From Pseudomonas fluvialis (GTDB lineage Bacteria > Pseudomonadota > Gammaproteobacteria > Pseudomonadales > Pseudomonadaceae): a stretch of 64,000 bases of DNA. A model generated the notes under the pieces. The model was not told the origin of the DNA. It did no database searches and saw nothing but the letters and a program-made list of their open reading frames with translations. Positions 38,905 through 49,900 of this stretch are shown piece after piece. The stretch is taken from positions 1 through 64,000 of the forward strand of contig NZ_JACHLL010000001.1 in NCBI RefSeq assembly GCF_014207935.1. The letters are read 5' to 3'. Each line of letters begins with the position of its first letter. The first letter of the stretch is position 1. The translations under genes were made by a program, and so were the position numbers.

Positions 38905-40215
38905 ATGCTTCGTAAGCCTTGGGCCGCAGCCAGCCTGCTCGCCGTTGCCATCACCCTCGCCGGTTGCGGCGAAGAAAAGACCCCGGCCAACACCGCAGCC
39001 ACTACGCCGGCGGCCAGCAGCGCGGTGGATGCCAGCGCCGGCCAGGCCGTGGTCAAGCACTATGGCGATCTGGCCCTGGCCGTCTTCAGCGATGCCCTGA
39101 GCACCGCCCAGAACCTGCAGAAGGCGGTCGACGCCCTGCTCGCCCAGCCTAACGATGCCACCCTCAAGGCGGCCCGCGAAGCCTGGCTGGCCGCGCGCAA
39201 GCCGTACATGCAGAGCGAAGTGTTCCGCTTCGGCAACCCGGTGGTCGACGACTGGGAAGGCCAGCTCAACGCCTGGCCGCTGGACGAAGGCCTGATCGAC
39301 TACGTGGCCAAGGACTACCAGCATGCCCTGGGCAACCCGGGCGCGCAGGCCAACATCATCGCCAACCGCGAGCTGCAGGTCGGCGAAGACAAGATCGACG
39401 TGAGCACCATCAACGGTGAACTGCTGGCCAGCCTGAATGAGCTGGGCGGCTCCGAAGCCAACGTCGCCACCGGCTACCACGCCATCGAGTTCCTTCTCTG
39501 GGGCCAGGACCTCAACGGCACCAACCCCGGTGCCGGCAATCGCCCGGCCACAGACTTTGCCCAGGGCGAAGCCTGCACCGCCGGCAACTGCGAGCGCCGC
39601 GCCGAGTTCCTCAAGGCTGCCACCGGCCTGCTGGTCAGCGACCTGGAATACATGGTCGGCCAGTGGCAGACCGGCAAGGCCGACAACTACCGCGCCAAGC
39701 TGGAAGCCGAGCCGGCCGACAGCGGCCTGCGCAAGATGCTGTTCGGCATGGGCAGCCTGTCCCTGGGCGAGCTGGCCGGCGAGCGCATGAAAGTCGCGCT
39801 GGAAGCCAACTCCACCGAAGACGAGCACGACTGCTTCAGCGACAACACCCACAACTCGCACTTCTTCAACGCCAAGGGCATCCGCAACGTCTACTTGGGC
39901 GAATACCAGAAGGTCGACGGCAGCACCCTGACTGGCCCGAGCCTGTCCAGCCTGGTGGCCAAGGCCGACACCCAGACCGACAGCACCCTCAAGGCAGACC
40001 TGGAGGCGACCGAAGGCAAGCTGCAGGTCCTGGTGGACAGCGCCAACAATGGCCAGCACTTCGATCAACTGATCGCCGCCGAAAACAGCGCCGGCCAGCA
40101 GATCGTCCGCGACGCCATTGCCGCACTGGTCAAGCAGACCGCCGCGATCGAGCAGGCCTCGGCCAAGCTGGGCATCAACGAACTGAAGCCGGACACCGCC
40201 GACCACCAGTTCTGA
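38905..40215 (+). CDS. icmP: Imelysin lipoprotein IcmP (iron-regulated, M75 family)
   Basis: 436-residue lipoprotein (lipobox LAGC, Cys near 21). Imelysin fold of two four-helix halves with the GxHxxE signature as GYHAIEF (about 190-196). P. aeruginosa IcmP cleaves insulin in vitro, but the family is now thought to act mainly in iron uptake or sensing. A Fur-like dyad lies upstream and a strong terminator directly downstream. It heads a group with a di-haem protein, a second imelysin and a DUF1513 protein. Confidence 0.92.
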   Translation: MLRKPWAAASLLAVAITLAGCGEEKTPANTAATTPAASSAVDASAGQAVVKHYGDLALAVFSDALSTAQNLQKAVDALLAQPNDATLKAAREAWLAARKPYMQSEVFRFGNPVVDDWEGQLNAWPLDEGLIDYVAKDYQHALGNPGAQANIIANRELQVGEDKIDVSTINGELLASLNELGGSEANVATGYHAIEFLLWGQDLNGTNPGAGNRPATDFAQGEACTAGNCERRAEFLKAATGLLVSDLEYMVGQWQTGKADNYRAKLEAEPADSGLRKMLFGMGSLSLGELAGERMKVALEANSTEDEHDCFSDNTHNSHFFNAKGIRNVYLGEYQKVDGSTLTGPSLSSLVAKADTQTDSTLKADLEATEGKLQVLVDSANNGQHFDQLIAAENSAGQQIVRDAIAALVKQTAAIEQASAKLGINELKPDTADHQF

Positions 40216-40232
40216 TCCCCCGCAGTTACGCG

Positions 40233-40263
40233 AACGGGATGCCCTGCGGCATCCCGTTTGTTT
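40233..40263 (+). terminator. Terminator after icmP
   Basis: Perfect 11-bp stem AACGGGATGCC / GGCATCCCGTT with CTGC loop, then TTGTTTTT. It splits icmP from the next three genes, which would need read-through or their own promoter in 40264-40369. Confidence 0.88.
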
Positions 40264-40369
40264 TTCCGCCAGGGTGCGACGCCATGCCGCCACCGTGAAT
40301 GGCAATTGTTCTTATTTCAAAAAGCGCTAGCTGTTACCCTGGCGCCCTCGTTTTCTCCAGGTGTTTGCC

Positions 40370-41785
40370 ATGCCTGTTTCGCCTCGTCTCTTGCCGCTGC
40401 TACTGGCCGCCCTGTTGGCCGGCTGCGATGCCCAGCAGGCCGATTTCAGCCGTGCCGAGCCGGGTGAAGCCCTCTCTGGCGGCACCGCCAGCGTGGCCCA
40501 GGTCGACCACAACGCCTTCTCCATGCCTTCGGCCAACCTGACGCCGGTGCGCCGCCTGGACTTCAGCGTCGGCAACAGTTTCTTCCGCGCGCCCTGGGTC
40601 ATCGCGCCCTCGACCACCACCGCTCGTGATGGTCTCGGCCCGCTGTTCAACACCAACGCCTGCCAGAACTGCCATATCAAGGATGGTCGCGGTCACCCAC
40701 CGGCAGCCGACGCGGCCAGCGCCGTATCCATGCTGCTACGCCTGTCAATTCCCGCCACGCCGGGCCAGGAAGCACAGCTGCAGCGCCACGGCGTGATCGC
40801 CGAACCTACCTACGGCGGCCAGCTGCAGGACATGGCCATCCCCGGCCACGCCCCCGAAGGCAGGATCCGCTTGGAGTGGCACACACAGCGCATCACCCTG
40901 GCCGACGGCAGCGAAGTCGAGTTGCGTCAGCCAAAACTGCAGCTCAGCGACCTCGGCTATGGTCCGCTGCACCCGCAGACGCAATTCTCCCTGCGCATCG
41001 CACCGCCCATGATCGGCCTCGGCCTGCTCGAAGCCATTGCCGATGCCGACCTGCTGGCACTCGCCGACCCCGACGACAGCAATGGCGACGGTATCAGCGG
41101 CCGCGCCAATCAGGTGTGGGATGACGCCCGCGGGCAGAGCATGATCGGCCGCTTCGGCTGGAAGGCCGGGCAACCCACCCTGAACCAGCAGAACGCCCAC
41201 GCCTTTGCCGGAGACATGGGCCTGACCACCTCGCTGCTGCCCGCCGATGACTGCACGGCGGCACAAGCCGCCTGCCAGCAGATGCCCAATGGCGGCAGCC
41301 CCGAGGTCAGCGACAACATCCTCGCCAGCGTGCTGTTCTACAGCCGCAACCTGGCCGTTCCGCAACGCCGCCAGGTCGACGCGCCGCAGGTGCTCAAGGG
41401 CAAGGCACTGTTCCATCAGGCCGGCTGCGCCAGTTGCCACACCCCGAAGTTCATCACCCGCGCCGACGCAGCGGAGCCAGAACTGGCTGGCCAGACCATT
41501 CGCCCCTATAGCGATCTGCTGCTGCACGACATGGGTCCCGGCCTTGCCGACCAGCGCCCCGAGTTTCTCGCCAGCGGTCAGGAGTGGCGCACCCCGCCGC
41601 TATGGGGCATCGGCCTGACGCAGCAGGTCAGTGGTCATACCCAATTCCTTCACGATGGCCGGGCGCGTAATCTGCTCGAAGCCATTTTCTGGCATGGCGG
41701 CGAAGCCCAGGCTGCCCGCGATGCCGTCAGTCATTTCAGCCGCGATGAGCGCGAGGCCCTGCTGGCCTTCCTCAATTCCCTGTAA
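40370..41785 (+). CDS. Di-haem oxidoreductase family lipoprotein (DUF1111)
   Basis: 471 residues. Lipobox LLAGC gives lipidated Cys near 19. Two c-type haem sites: CQNCH (98-102) and CASCH (353-357). The fold belongs to the di-haem oxidoreductase putative peroxidase family (DUF1111). With two imelysins and a DUF1513 protein beside it, a periplasmic redox step in iron handling is plausible, e.g. reduction or oxidation of iron or a carrier. ATG 40370 is the start; a GTG three codons earlier is unlikely. Confidence 0.87.
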   Translation: MPVSPRLLPLLLAALLAGCDAQQADFSRAEPGEALSGGTASVAQVDHNAFSMPSANLTPVRRLDFSVGNSFFRAPWVIAPSTTTARDGLGPLFNTNACQNCHIKDGRGHPPAADAASAVSMLLRLSIPATPGQEAQLQRHGVIAEPTYGGQLQDMAIPGHAPEGRIRLEWHTQRITLADGSEVELRQPKLQLSDLGYGPLHPQTQFSLRIAPPMIGLGLLEAIADADLLALADPDDSNGDGISGRANQVWDDARGQSMIGRFGWKAGQPTLNQQNAHAFAGDMGLTTSLLPADDCTAAQAACQQMPNGGSPEVSDNILASVLFYSRNLAVPQRRQVDAPQVLKGKALFHQAGCASCHTPKFITRADAAEPELAGQTIRPYSDLLLHDMGPGLADQRPEFLASGQEWRTPPLWGIGLTQQVSGHTQFLHDGRARNLLEAIFWHGGEAQAARDAVSHFSRDEREALLAFLNSL

Positions 41786-41795
41786 CGGAGCTCCC

Positions 41796-42851
41796 ATGCG
41801 CAAGACTCTGCTCGCCCTTTCCTGCCTGACCCTGGTCGCCTGCAACCCGGCGCCAGACCAGGCCAGCATCAGCCGGCAACTGGCCACGCAGCAGGTGCTG
41901 CCGGCTTACCAGGCCTGGCTGCAGGCCAATCAACAACTGAGCCAGAGCGCCACTGCGTTCTGCCAGGGCAGCGCCGACCTGGCCCAGGCCCGCCAGCAAC
42001 TGCTGACCGTACAGCAGCACTGGGCGGCCCTGCAGCCGGTCGCCGTGGGCCCGTTGAGCGAAGGCAATCTGGCCTGGCAGGTGCAGTTCTGGCCGGACAA
42101 GAAGAACCTGGTGCAGCGCCAGGTCGAGGCGCTGCTCACCAGCAAGCCGCAGCTGAATCAGGCCGATCTGGACTCGGCCAGCGTGGTGGTTCAGGGCCTG
42201 AGCGCCTATGAATACGTGCTGTTCGATCAGGCCATTGACCTTACCCAGGCCGAGCAGAAAGCCCGCTACTGCCCCCTGCTGACCAGCATCGCCGCCCATC
42301 AGCAGCAACTGGCCGGCCACGTGCTGGAACAGTGGCAGGCCAAAGACGGCATGCTCGCCGAGCTCAGCCAGTTCCCCAATGCCCGCTTTGCCGATGGCCA
42401 GGAAGCCGTGGCCGAACTGCTGCGTACCCAGGTCAATGCCCTGGAACTGCTGAAGAAGAAGCTCGGCACTCCGCTTGGCCGGCAGAGCAAGGGTCAGCCG
42501 CAGCCGTACCAGGCCGAAGCCTGGCGCAGTCAGGCCTCGCTGGCGCTGATCGGCGCCAGCCTCGGCAGCGCCCAGACACTCTGGGAGGGCAGTGAAGATG
42601 GCAGCCTGCGTCAGTTGCTGCCCAGCGCCCAGCAGGCCCTGGCCGAGCAGATCGACCAGGCCTGGCTGGACACCCAAGCCCAGTTCAAGGCCCTCGACCA
42701 GCCGCTGGATGCACTGCTCAAGGACGCTGCCGGACGTGAACGCCTGAATGTCTTCTATGACAGCCTGAGCCGTCTACACCAGCTGCATGCCAGCCAACTG
42801 GCCAAGGCGCTGAATATCCAGCTCGGCTTCAACGCCCACGACGGAGACTGA
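41796..42851 (+). CDS. Second imelysin family lipoprotein, GxHxxE lost
   Basis: 351 residues, lipobox LVAC with Cys near 16. Imelysin-like helical domain, but the position of GxHxxE reads GLSAYE (within VVVQGLSAYEYVLFD), so the motif histidine is a serine. GGAG precedes ATG 41796. It starts 10 bp after the di-haem gene and ends 1 bp before the DUF1513 gene, so all three are co-transcribed. Changed motif suggests a partner or adaptor role rather than the same metal site. Confidence 0.86.
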   Translation: MRKTLLALSCLTLVACNPAPDQASISRQLATQQVLPAYQAWLQANQQLSQSATAFCQGSADLAQARQQLLTVQQHWAALQPVAVGPLSEGNLAWQVQFWPDKKNLVQRQVEALLTSKPQLNQADLDSASVVVQGLSAYEYVLFDQAIDLTQAEQKARYCPLLTSIAAHQQQLAGHVLEQWQAKDGMLAELSQFPNARFADGQEAVAELLRTQVNALELLKKKLGTPLGRQSKGQPQPYQAEAWRSQASLALIGASLGSAQTLWEGSEDGSLRQLLPSAQQALAEQIDQAWLDTQAQFKALDQPLDALLKDAAGRERLNVFYDSLSRLHQLHASQLAKALNIQLGFNAHDGD

Positions 42852-42852
42852 C

Positions 42853-43947
42853 ATGCAGCGCCGCACCTTCCTCGGCCTCGGCGCCGGCCTGCTCGGTGGT
42901 GCTCTGCTGGCCGGCTGGCAGCTGGGGCGCCGTGACGGTCAGCCGCTGCTGCTGTCGGCGCGCAACGACAGCCAGGGCCGGCACTATGCGGTGGGCTATG
43001 ACCTGGATGGCAACCAGCGCTTTGCCACCGAAGTGGCGCAGCGCTGCCATGACGCGGTGCCCCACCCCTACCTCTCACTGGCCCTGTTCGTCGCGCGTCG
43101 CCCCGGTACCCAGAGCTACCTGATCGACACCCGCGACGGCCGCCTGCTGCAGACCCTGGATTCCCCGGCCAACCGGCACTTCTATGGCCACGCCGTGTTC
43201 CATCACTCGGGCGACTGGCTGTACAGCACCGAAAATGACACCCGCGATCCGGGTCGCGGCGTGCTCGGGGTCTACCACGTCAGTCAGGGGCGCCTTGCGC
43301 GCAGCCATGAGCTCTCAACCCACGGTATCGGCCCGCACCAGTTGCTGTGGATGCCCGATGGCGAAACCCTGGTGGTAGCCAACGGCGGCATCCGCACCGA
43401 GGCAGACAGCCGCGAGGCAATGAACCTCGATGCCATGGATTCCAGCCTGGTCCTGCTCGACCGCCAGGGCCGGCTGCTCAGCCGTGATCGCCTGGCCCAG
43501 CCACTCAACAGCATCCGCCACCTGGCCGTGGTCAGCGACGGTACCGTGGTCAGTTCACAGCAATACGAAGGCGAGCCCGGCGAACGCAGCGATCTGCTCG
43601 CCATCAAGCGGCCCGGCCAGGCCCTGCAGCCCTTCCCCATGGCCCAGCAGCAGTGGCAGGCGATGAGCCAGTACACCGCCAGCGTGGCAGTGCACAGCGA
43701 ACTGCGCCTGCTGGCCGCCAGTGCCCCGCGCGGCAACCGCCTGCTGATCTGGAATCTGGACAGTGCCGAGTTGCGCCTGGACCTGCCACTGCCGGACTGC
43801 GCTGGCGTCGCCGCCGTGCCGCAGGGCTTCGTCGCCACTTCCGGGCAGGCACGCTGCCGGCTGATCGACTGTCGCCAGCCAGCCCTAACCAGCACCCCGC
43901 TGCACCTGCCAGCGGCCTTGTGGGACAACCATCTGCGCCTGGCCTGA
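42853..43947 (+). CDS. DUF1513 domain protein with Tat-like signal
   Basis: 364 residues. The N-terminus [19 protein letters not shown] has a twin-arginine (Arg3-Arg4) and hydrophobic stretch, consistent with Tat export of a folded protein. The remainder is a seven-bladed beta-propeller-like DUF1513 domain ([31 protein letters not shown]). It is the last gene of the imelysin/di-haem group. Function unknown; context points to periplasmic iron or redox handling. Confidence 0.85.
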   Translation: MQRRTFLGLGAGLLGGALLAGWQLGRRDGQPLLLSARNDSQGRHYAVGYDLDGNQRFATEVAQRCHDAVPHPYLSLALFVARRPGTQSYLIDTRDGRLLQTLDSPANRHFYGHAVFHHSGDWLYSTENDTRDPGRGVLGVYHVSQGRLARSHELSTHGIGPHQLLWMPDGETLVVANGGIRTEADSREAMNLDAMDSSLVLLDRQGRLLSRDRLAQPLNSIRHLAVVSDGTVVSSQQYEGEPGERSDLLAIKRPGQALQPFPMAQQQWQAMSQYTASVAVHSELRLLAASAPRGNRLLIWNLDSAELRLDLPLPDCAGVAAVPQGFVATSGQARCRLIDCRQPALTSTPLHLPAALWDNHLRLA

Positions 43948-44027
43948 GGCAATACCCTCACTCAAGTTGCAGGTCTGGTAGCCGACCTATACTGCTACCA
44001 CCCTGCACGCTGAGTGAGACCGTCCTG

Positions 44028-45647
44028 ATGAACACATCCCTGCGTACCCAGAGCCTGGCTCTGCTCGGCGGCAGCCTGCTGCTGATGCTGCTGATTGCTC
44101 TGGGTTGCTTCCAGTTCCTGTCCGGCAACATCCAGGCCTACCAGCACCTGATTCTGCACGAGGTCAAAACCGCCAGCCTGGTGGACAAGGCCAATGTCGA
44201 ATTCAAGGTGCAGGTCCAGGAATGGAAGAACGTGCTGCTACGTGGCAGCGACCCGGCGTCGCTTGAAAAACACTGGAGCGGCTTCACCAGCCAGGAAGCC
44301 AAGGTCCAGGAAACCCTCGGCGAACTGCTGGCCCTGCCTGCCTTGGACGGCAAGCTCAGGCAGCAGGTCGACAGCCTGAAGACGGCACACAGCAGCATGG
44401 GCCAGGCCTACCGCAAGGGACGTGAAGCCTTCCTCGCCGCCAATGGCGAGAGCAAGGCCGGCGATGCCGCGGTCAAGGGTATCGACCGCGCCACAAGCGA
44501 GCAGATGAGTGTCCTGGTCGAGCAACTGCACCTGCAGACCAGCGCCGAGGCCAAGCAGCTGGCGGACCGTGCCAGCAGCACCATCGGCATCGGCATCGGT
44601 ATTCTGATAGTCACCGCACTGATCATCGCCGGGCTCAGCCTATGGCTGGTCAACCGCACCCTGCTGCTGCCGATCGGCAAGCTGACCGGCCACCTCGAAC
44701 AACTCAGCCGCGGCCAGATCGGCCGGCGCCTGGACAATGAGCGCCGCGATGAAATCGGTCGTCTGACCGACGCTGCCAACGTACTGCGCGACTTCCTCGC
44801 CGACGCCAGCCAGCAACTGCACCACAGCACCCGCGAGCTGGACAGCGCCAGCGGCAACCTGAACGCCATTGCCACCCTGATGACCCAGGGCGTCAGCGAA
44901 CAGTTCGACCGTACCGACCAGGTCGCCACGGCCATGCAGGAGATGTCCGCCACCGCCCAGGAAGTAGCGCGCCACGCGGCTGATGCGGCCCACGCCGCCG
45001 ATGCCGCCGACACCTCGGCCCGCCAGGGCGGCCGGGTGATGCAGGCCACCATCGAAACCATCACCGCCATTCGCGGCGAGATCAGCAACACCACGACGGT
45101 GATCCGCCGCCTGGAAGAAGACAGCGGACGCATCGGCAAGGTGCTGGAAGTCATCCGCGGCATCGCCGAACAGACCAACCTGCTGGCCCTCAACGCCGCC
45201 ATCGAGGCCGCCCGCGCCGGTGATGCCGGGCGTGGCTTCGCCGTGGTGGCCGACGAGGTGCGCACCCTGGCCCAGCGCACCGCCGAGTCCACCGCCGAGA
45301 TCCACCAGATCATCGACACGGTGCAAAACGGTGCGCTCAACGCCGTGCGCGCCATCGAGGGCGGCCAGCAGCGCAGCGAGGATGGCGTGACCCAGGTTAC
45401 CGAAGCCGGCGCCATGCTGCAGCACATCACCAGCGCGGTGGAGTCGATCCGCGACATGAACCGGCAGATCGCCACCGCCGCCGAGGAGCAGACCTCGGTG
45501 GCCGAGGATATTTCGCAGAACCTCACCGAGATCACCGCCATCGCCCACAGCAACCAGGACAACGTGCAACGCACCCATGCCGCCAGCCAGGTGCTGGGTG
45601 ATCTGTCGCAGCAACTGGGGCTGGTCAGCGCGCGCCTGCAGATATAG
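44028..45647 (+). CDS. Methyl-accepting chemotaxis protein
   Basis: 539-residue chemoreceptor from ATG 44028. Transmembrane helices at about 12-32 and 188-208 enclose a helical-bundle sensor of about 155 residues. HAMP (about 210-262) and a methyl-accepting signalling domain follow, with the tip [20 protein letters not shown]. Ends LVSARLQI, no CheR tether. It lies between the iron group and mexVW with no obvious operon link. Ligand not deducible. Confidence 0.9.
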   Translation: MNTSLRTQSLALLGGSLLLMLLIALGCFQFLSGNIQAYQHLILHEVKTASLVDKANVEFKVQVQEWKNVLLRGSDPASLEKHWSGFTSQEAKVQETLGELLALPALDGKLRQQVDSLKTAHSSMGQAYRKGREAFLAANGESKAGDAAVKGIDRATSEQMSVLVEQLHLQTSAEAKQLADRASSTIGIGIGILIVTALIIAGLSLWLVNRTLLLPIGKLTGHLEQLSRGQIGRRLDNERRDEIGRLTDAANVLRDFLADASQQLHHSTRELDSASGNLNAIATLMTQGVSEQFDRTDQVATAMQEMSATAQEVARHAADAAHAADAADTSARQGGRVMQATIETITAIRGEISNTTTVIRRLEEDSGRIGKVLEVIRGIAEQTNLLALNAAIEAARAGDAGRGFAVVADEVRTLAQRTAESTAEIHQIIDTVQNGALNAVRAIEGGQQRSEDGVTQVTEAGAMLQHITSAVESIRDMNRQIATAAEEQTSVAEDISQNLTEITAIAHSNQDNVQRTHAASQVLGDLSQQLGLVSARLQI

Positions 45648-45707
45648 TCAACATGCCCCCAGAGGCGCACTCCCGCGCCTCCGGACACCTCTTGCAAAGC
45701 CTGTTTT

Positions 45708-45734
45708 TTGACTTGGCGGACAACTGCGCATAAC
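45708..45734 (+). promoter_or_regulatory. Possible mexV promoter
   Basis: TTGACT (45708-45713) and CATAAC (45729-45734) with a 15-bp spacer, about 50 bp before mexV. The -35 is good but the spacer is short, so this is a weak candidate. Confidence 0.3.
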
Positions 45735-45785
45735 GTTCACGGCCTGCTCCATACAGTCCCTCTTTCCTGGCCAAGGATTCGCATC

Positions 45786-46934
45786 ATGTTGCGCCGTCGC
45801 ATGCTCATCATGCTGGGGATCACCCTTGTGGTGGTTCTCGCTCTCGCTGCTTACAAAGGCTTCTCCATCTACCAGCAGGTGCAGATGTTTTCCGCGCCGC
45901 AACCGGCCATCAATGTGTCGGCGGCGCCCGCCGAGCAGCGCCCGTGGCAGGCCCGCATGCCGGCCATCGGCACGCTCAAGGCGTTCCAGGGCGTCGACCT
46001 CAGCACCGAGGTCGACGGCACCGTGCGCGAACTGCTGTTCCAGTCCGGCGAGCGGGTCAGTCAAGGCCAGCCGCTGCTGCAACTGGACAGTGCGGTGGAG
46101 CGCGCCATTCTGCAGACCGCCATCGCCGTGCGCGGCCTGGCGCGGGTCGAGTTCGAACGCGGCAAGAACCTGGCCGCCAAACAGGCCATTTCCAAGAGCG
46201 AGTTCGACCGACTCAACGCCGAGCTGCTCAAGGCCGAGGCCAGCGTCGCCCAGCTTCAGGCCAGTCTGGACAAGAAGCGCCTGCATGCGCCGTTCAGCGG
46301 CACCATCGGCATCCGCCAGGTGGATGTCGGTGACTTCGTCAGTACCAGCACCGTGATCGCCACCCTGCAGGACCTGTCGCAGCTGTTCATCGATTTCTAC
46401 CTGCCCGAGCAGGCCGCGCCCAAGCTGGCCGTCGGCCAACAGGTCGAGGTCAGCGTGGCCGCCTACCCGGACGAGCAGTTCAAGGCCGAGATCGTCGCCC
46501 TCAACCCCAGGGTCGAGGACAGCACGCGCAACCTGCAGATCCGCGCCCAGTTGCCCAACCCGCAGGGCAAGCTGCTGCCGGGCATGTTCGCCAACCTCTC
46601 CGTGCTGCTGCCCGGCCAGGCCGAAGCCCTGACCGTGGCGGAAACCGCGATCACCTTCACCCTGTATGGCAATTCCGTCTACGTGGTGGTGCCCAAGCAG
46701 GGTGACGACGGCAAGCCGCAGCTGGATGACAAGGGCCAGCCCTACCTGGTGGTCGAGCGCCGCTTCGTCAAGACCGGCGAACGGCGTGCCGGCCTGGTGG
46801 TCGTCGAGAGCGGCCTCAAGGCCGGCGAGCAGGTGGTCACCTCCGGCCAGCTCAAGCTGGATAACGGCGCCCATGTGGCGATAGTCGCCGACACGGCCCT
46901 CACCCTGAATCAGGACGCCAGCGCCGCCCAATAA
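45786..46934 (+). CDS. mexV: RND efflux periplasmic adaptor MexV
   Basis: Membrane-fusion protein linking the MexW pump to an outer-membrane channel. 382 residues with an N-terminal membrane anchor (about 6-26), lipoyl half-motifs (TVRELLFQSGERVSQGQPLLQLD and RLHAPFSGTIGIRQVDVGD, each split around the helical hairpin) and beta-barrel and membrane-proximal domains. mexW follows 21 bp later. Name follows the P. aeruginosa MexVW pair, which I recall lying close to bifA/icmP and colRS as here. Confidence 0.88.
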   Translation: MLRRRMLIMLGITLVVVLALAAYKGFSIYQQVQMFSAPQPAINVSAAPAEQRPWQARMPAIGTLKAFQGVDLSTEVDGTVRELLFQSGERVSQGQPLLQLDSAVERAILQTAIAVRGLARVEFERGKNLAAKQAISKSEFDRLNAELLKAEASVAQLQASLDKKRLHAPFSGTIGIRQVDVGDFVSTSTVIATLQDLSQLFIDFYLPEQAAPKLAVGQQVEVSVAAYPDEQFKAEIVALNPRVEDSTRNLQIRAQLPNPQGKLLPGMFANLSVLLPGQAEALTVAETAITFTLYGNSVYVVVPKQGDDGKPQLDDKGQPYLVVERRFVKTGERRAGLVVVESGLKAGEQVVTSGQLKLDNGAHVAIVADTALTLNQDASAAQ

Positions 46935-46955
46935 GCGGCGCCAAGGACCCCCAGC

Positions 46956-49900
46956 ATGGCTTTTACCGATCCCTTTATCCGCCGCCCGGTGCTGGCCAGC
47001 GTGGTCAGCCTGCTGATCATCCTGCTCGGCATGCAGGCGTTCAGCAAACTGACCATCCGCCAGTACCCGCAGATGGAAAACGCTCTGATCACGGTGACCA
47101 CCGCCTACCCCGGGGCCAACGCCGAGACCATTCAGGGCTACATCACCCAGCCGCTGCAGCAGAGCCTGGCCAGCGCCGAAGGCATCGACTACATGACCTC
47201 GGTCAGCCAGCAGAACGCCTCGGTCATCTCCATCTACGCGCGCATCGGCACCGACACCAACCGCCTGTTCACCGAACTGCTGGCCAAGGCCAATGAGGTG
47301 AAAAACCAGCTGCCGCAGGACGCCGAAGATCCGGTACTGTCCAAGGAAGCGGCCGACTCCACGGCGCTGATGTACGTCAGCTTCTACAGCGACGAGCTGT
47401 CCAACCCGCAGATCACCGATTACCTCTCCCGGGTCATCCAGCCCAAGCTGGCCACCCTGCCGGGGCTTGCCGAGGCGCAGATCCTCGGCAATCAGGTATT
47501 CGCCATGCGCCTGTGGCTCGACCCGGTGAAGATGGCCGCCTATGGCATTTCCGCCGCCGAGCTGAACAGCGCCGTGCAGCGCTACAACTTCCTCGCCGCC
47601 GCCGGCGAAGTGAAGGGCCAGTACGTGGTCACCAGCATCAACGCCAGCACCGACCTGAAATCGCCGGAGGCCTTCGGCGCCATTCCGGTGAAGACCGAGG
47701 GTGACCGCCGCGTACTGGTGCGTGACATCGCCCGCGTCGAAATGGGCGCGGCAAACTACGATTCGATCAGCTCCTTCAGCGGCATTCCCTCGGTGTACAT
47801 CGCCATCAAGGGCACGCCCAGTGCCAACCCGCTGGACGTGATCAAGCATGTGCGCGCCGCGCTGCCGGAGATCGAGGCACAACTGCCGCCGAACCTGAAA
47901 GTCTCCATCGCCTACGACGCCACCCGTTTCATCCAGGCCTCCATAGACGAAGTGGTGAAGACCCTGGCAGAGGCGGTGCTGATCGTCATAGTGGTCGTCT
48001 TCCTGTTCCTCGGCGCGTTCCGCTCGGTGCTGATCCCGGTGATCACCATCCCGCTGTCGATGATCGGCGTGCTGTTCTTCATGCAGCTGATGGGTTATTC
48101 GATCAACCTGCTGACCCTGCTGGCCATGGTGCTGGCCATCGGCCTGGTGGTGGACGATGCCATCGTCGTGGTGGAAAACATCCACCGTCATATCGAGGAG
48201 GGCAAGACGCCGTTCCAGGCCGCCATCGAAGGCGCACGGGAAATTGCCATTCCGGTGGTTTCGATGACCATCACCCTGGCAGCGGTCTACGCCCCCATCG
48301 GCTTCCTTGAGGGCCTCACCGGCGCACTGTTCAAGGAGTTTGCCCTGACCCTGGCCGGCGCGGTGATCATCTCCGGCATCGTCGCCCTGACCCTGTCGCC
48401 GATGATGTGCGCCAAGCTACTGCGCCATGAGGAAAACCCCAGTGGCCTGGCCCATCGCCTCGACCAGATTTTCGACCGGCTCAAGCGGCGCTACCAGGCG
48501 GCCCTGCACGGCACCCTCAACACCCGTCCGGTGGTGGTGGTGTTCGCCCTGATCGTGATGGCGCTGATCCCGGCGCTGCTCAAGTTCAGCAAGAGCGAAC
48601 TGGCGCCGGAGGAAGACCAGGGCATCGTCTTCCTCATTTCCAATGCGCCGCAGACCAGCAACCTGGACTACCTGAACGCCTACACCAAGGCCTTCGAGGA
48701 AATTTTCCGCAGCTTCCCCGAGTACTACTCGTCGTTCCAGATCAACGGCTTCGATGGCGTGCAATCGGGCATCGGCGGCTTCCTGCTCAAGCCCTGGGAC
48801 GAGCGCGAGCGCACCCAGATGGAGCTGCTGCAGGAGGTGCAGGGCAAGCTCAACCAGATCACCGGTCTGCAGATCTTCGGCTTCAACCTGCCGGCCCTGC
48901 CGGGCACCGGTGAAGGGCTGCCGTTCCAGTTCGTGATCAACACGCCGAACGACTACGAGTCGCTGCTGCAGGTAGCCGAACGGGTCAAGCAGGAGGCCAT
49001 GGCCTCCGGCAAGTTCGCCTTCCTCAACGTCGACCTGGCATTCGACAAGCCAGAAGTGGTGGTCGAGATCGACCGCGAGAAGGCGGCGCAGATGGGCGTG
49101 TCGATGCAGGACCTGGGCAGCACCCTGGCCATCCTGCTCGGCGAGGGCGAGATCAACCGTTTCACCATCGACGGCCGTAGCTACAAGGTGATTGCTCAGG
49201 TCGAGCGCGCCTACCGCGACAATCCGCGCTGGCTGAACAAGTACCACGTGAAGAACGAGAGCGGGCAGATGGTGCCGCTGGCCACCCTGATCAGCATCAG
49301 CGACCGCGCGCGGCCGACCCGTCTGAAACAGTTCCAGCAGCTCAACTCGGCGATCATCGAAGGCGTGCCGATCGTCAGCATGGGCGATGCCGTGGATACC
49401 ATGCAGACCATCGCCAAGGCCCAGGCCCCGCGCGGTTATGCCTTCGACTACGCGGGTGCCTCGCGGCAGTTCGTCCAGGAGGGCAATGCCCTGCTGCTGA
49501 CCTTCGGCCTCGCGCTGGCCATCATCTTCCTGGTGCTGGCGGCGCAGTTCGAGAGCTTCCGCGATCCGCTGGTGATTCTGGTCACCGTGCCGCTGTCGAT
49601 CTGCGGGGCATTGCTGCCGATCTTCCTCGGCGTATCGACCATGAACATCTACACCCAGGTCGGCCTGGTGACGCTGATAGGCCTGATCAGCAAGCACGGC
49701 ATCCTAATCGTCGAGTTCGCCAACCAGCTGCAGCGCGAGAAGGGGCTGTCTGTGCGCGAGGCGGTGGAAGAAGCGGCTTCGATCCGCCTGCGCCCGGTGC
49801 TGATGACCACGGCGGCGATGGTCTTCGGCATGGTGCCACTGATCCTCGCCAGTGGCGCCGGCGCCGAGAGCCGTTTCGACATCGGCATCGTGATCGCCGC

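Noticed and set aside
40301..40330. Second Fur box in front of the di-haem gene
   Set aside because: AT-rich and in the right place, but the best 19-bp window aligns poorly with the consensus and has no dyad.
45648..48191. 847-codon open frame on the minus strand
   Set aside because: It lies antisense to mexV and mexW, is extremely rich in Gly, Gln and His from reverse-reading GC-rich codons, and matches no family. Shadow frame.
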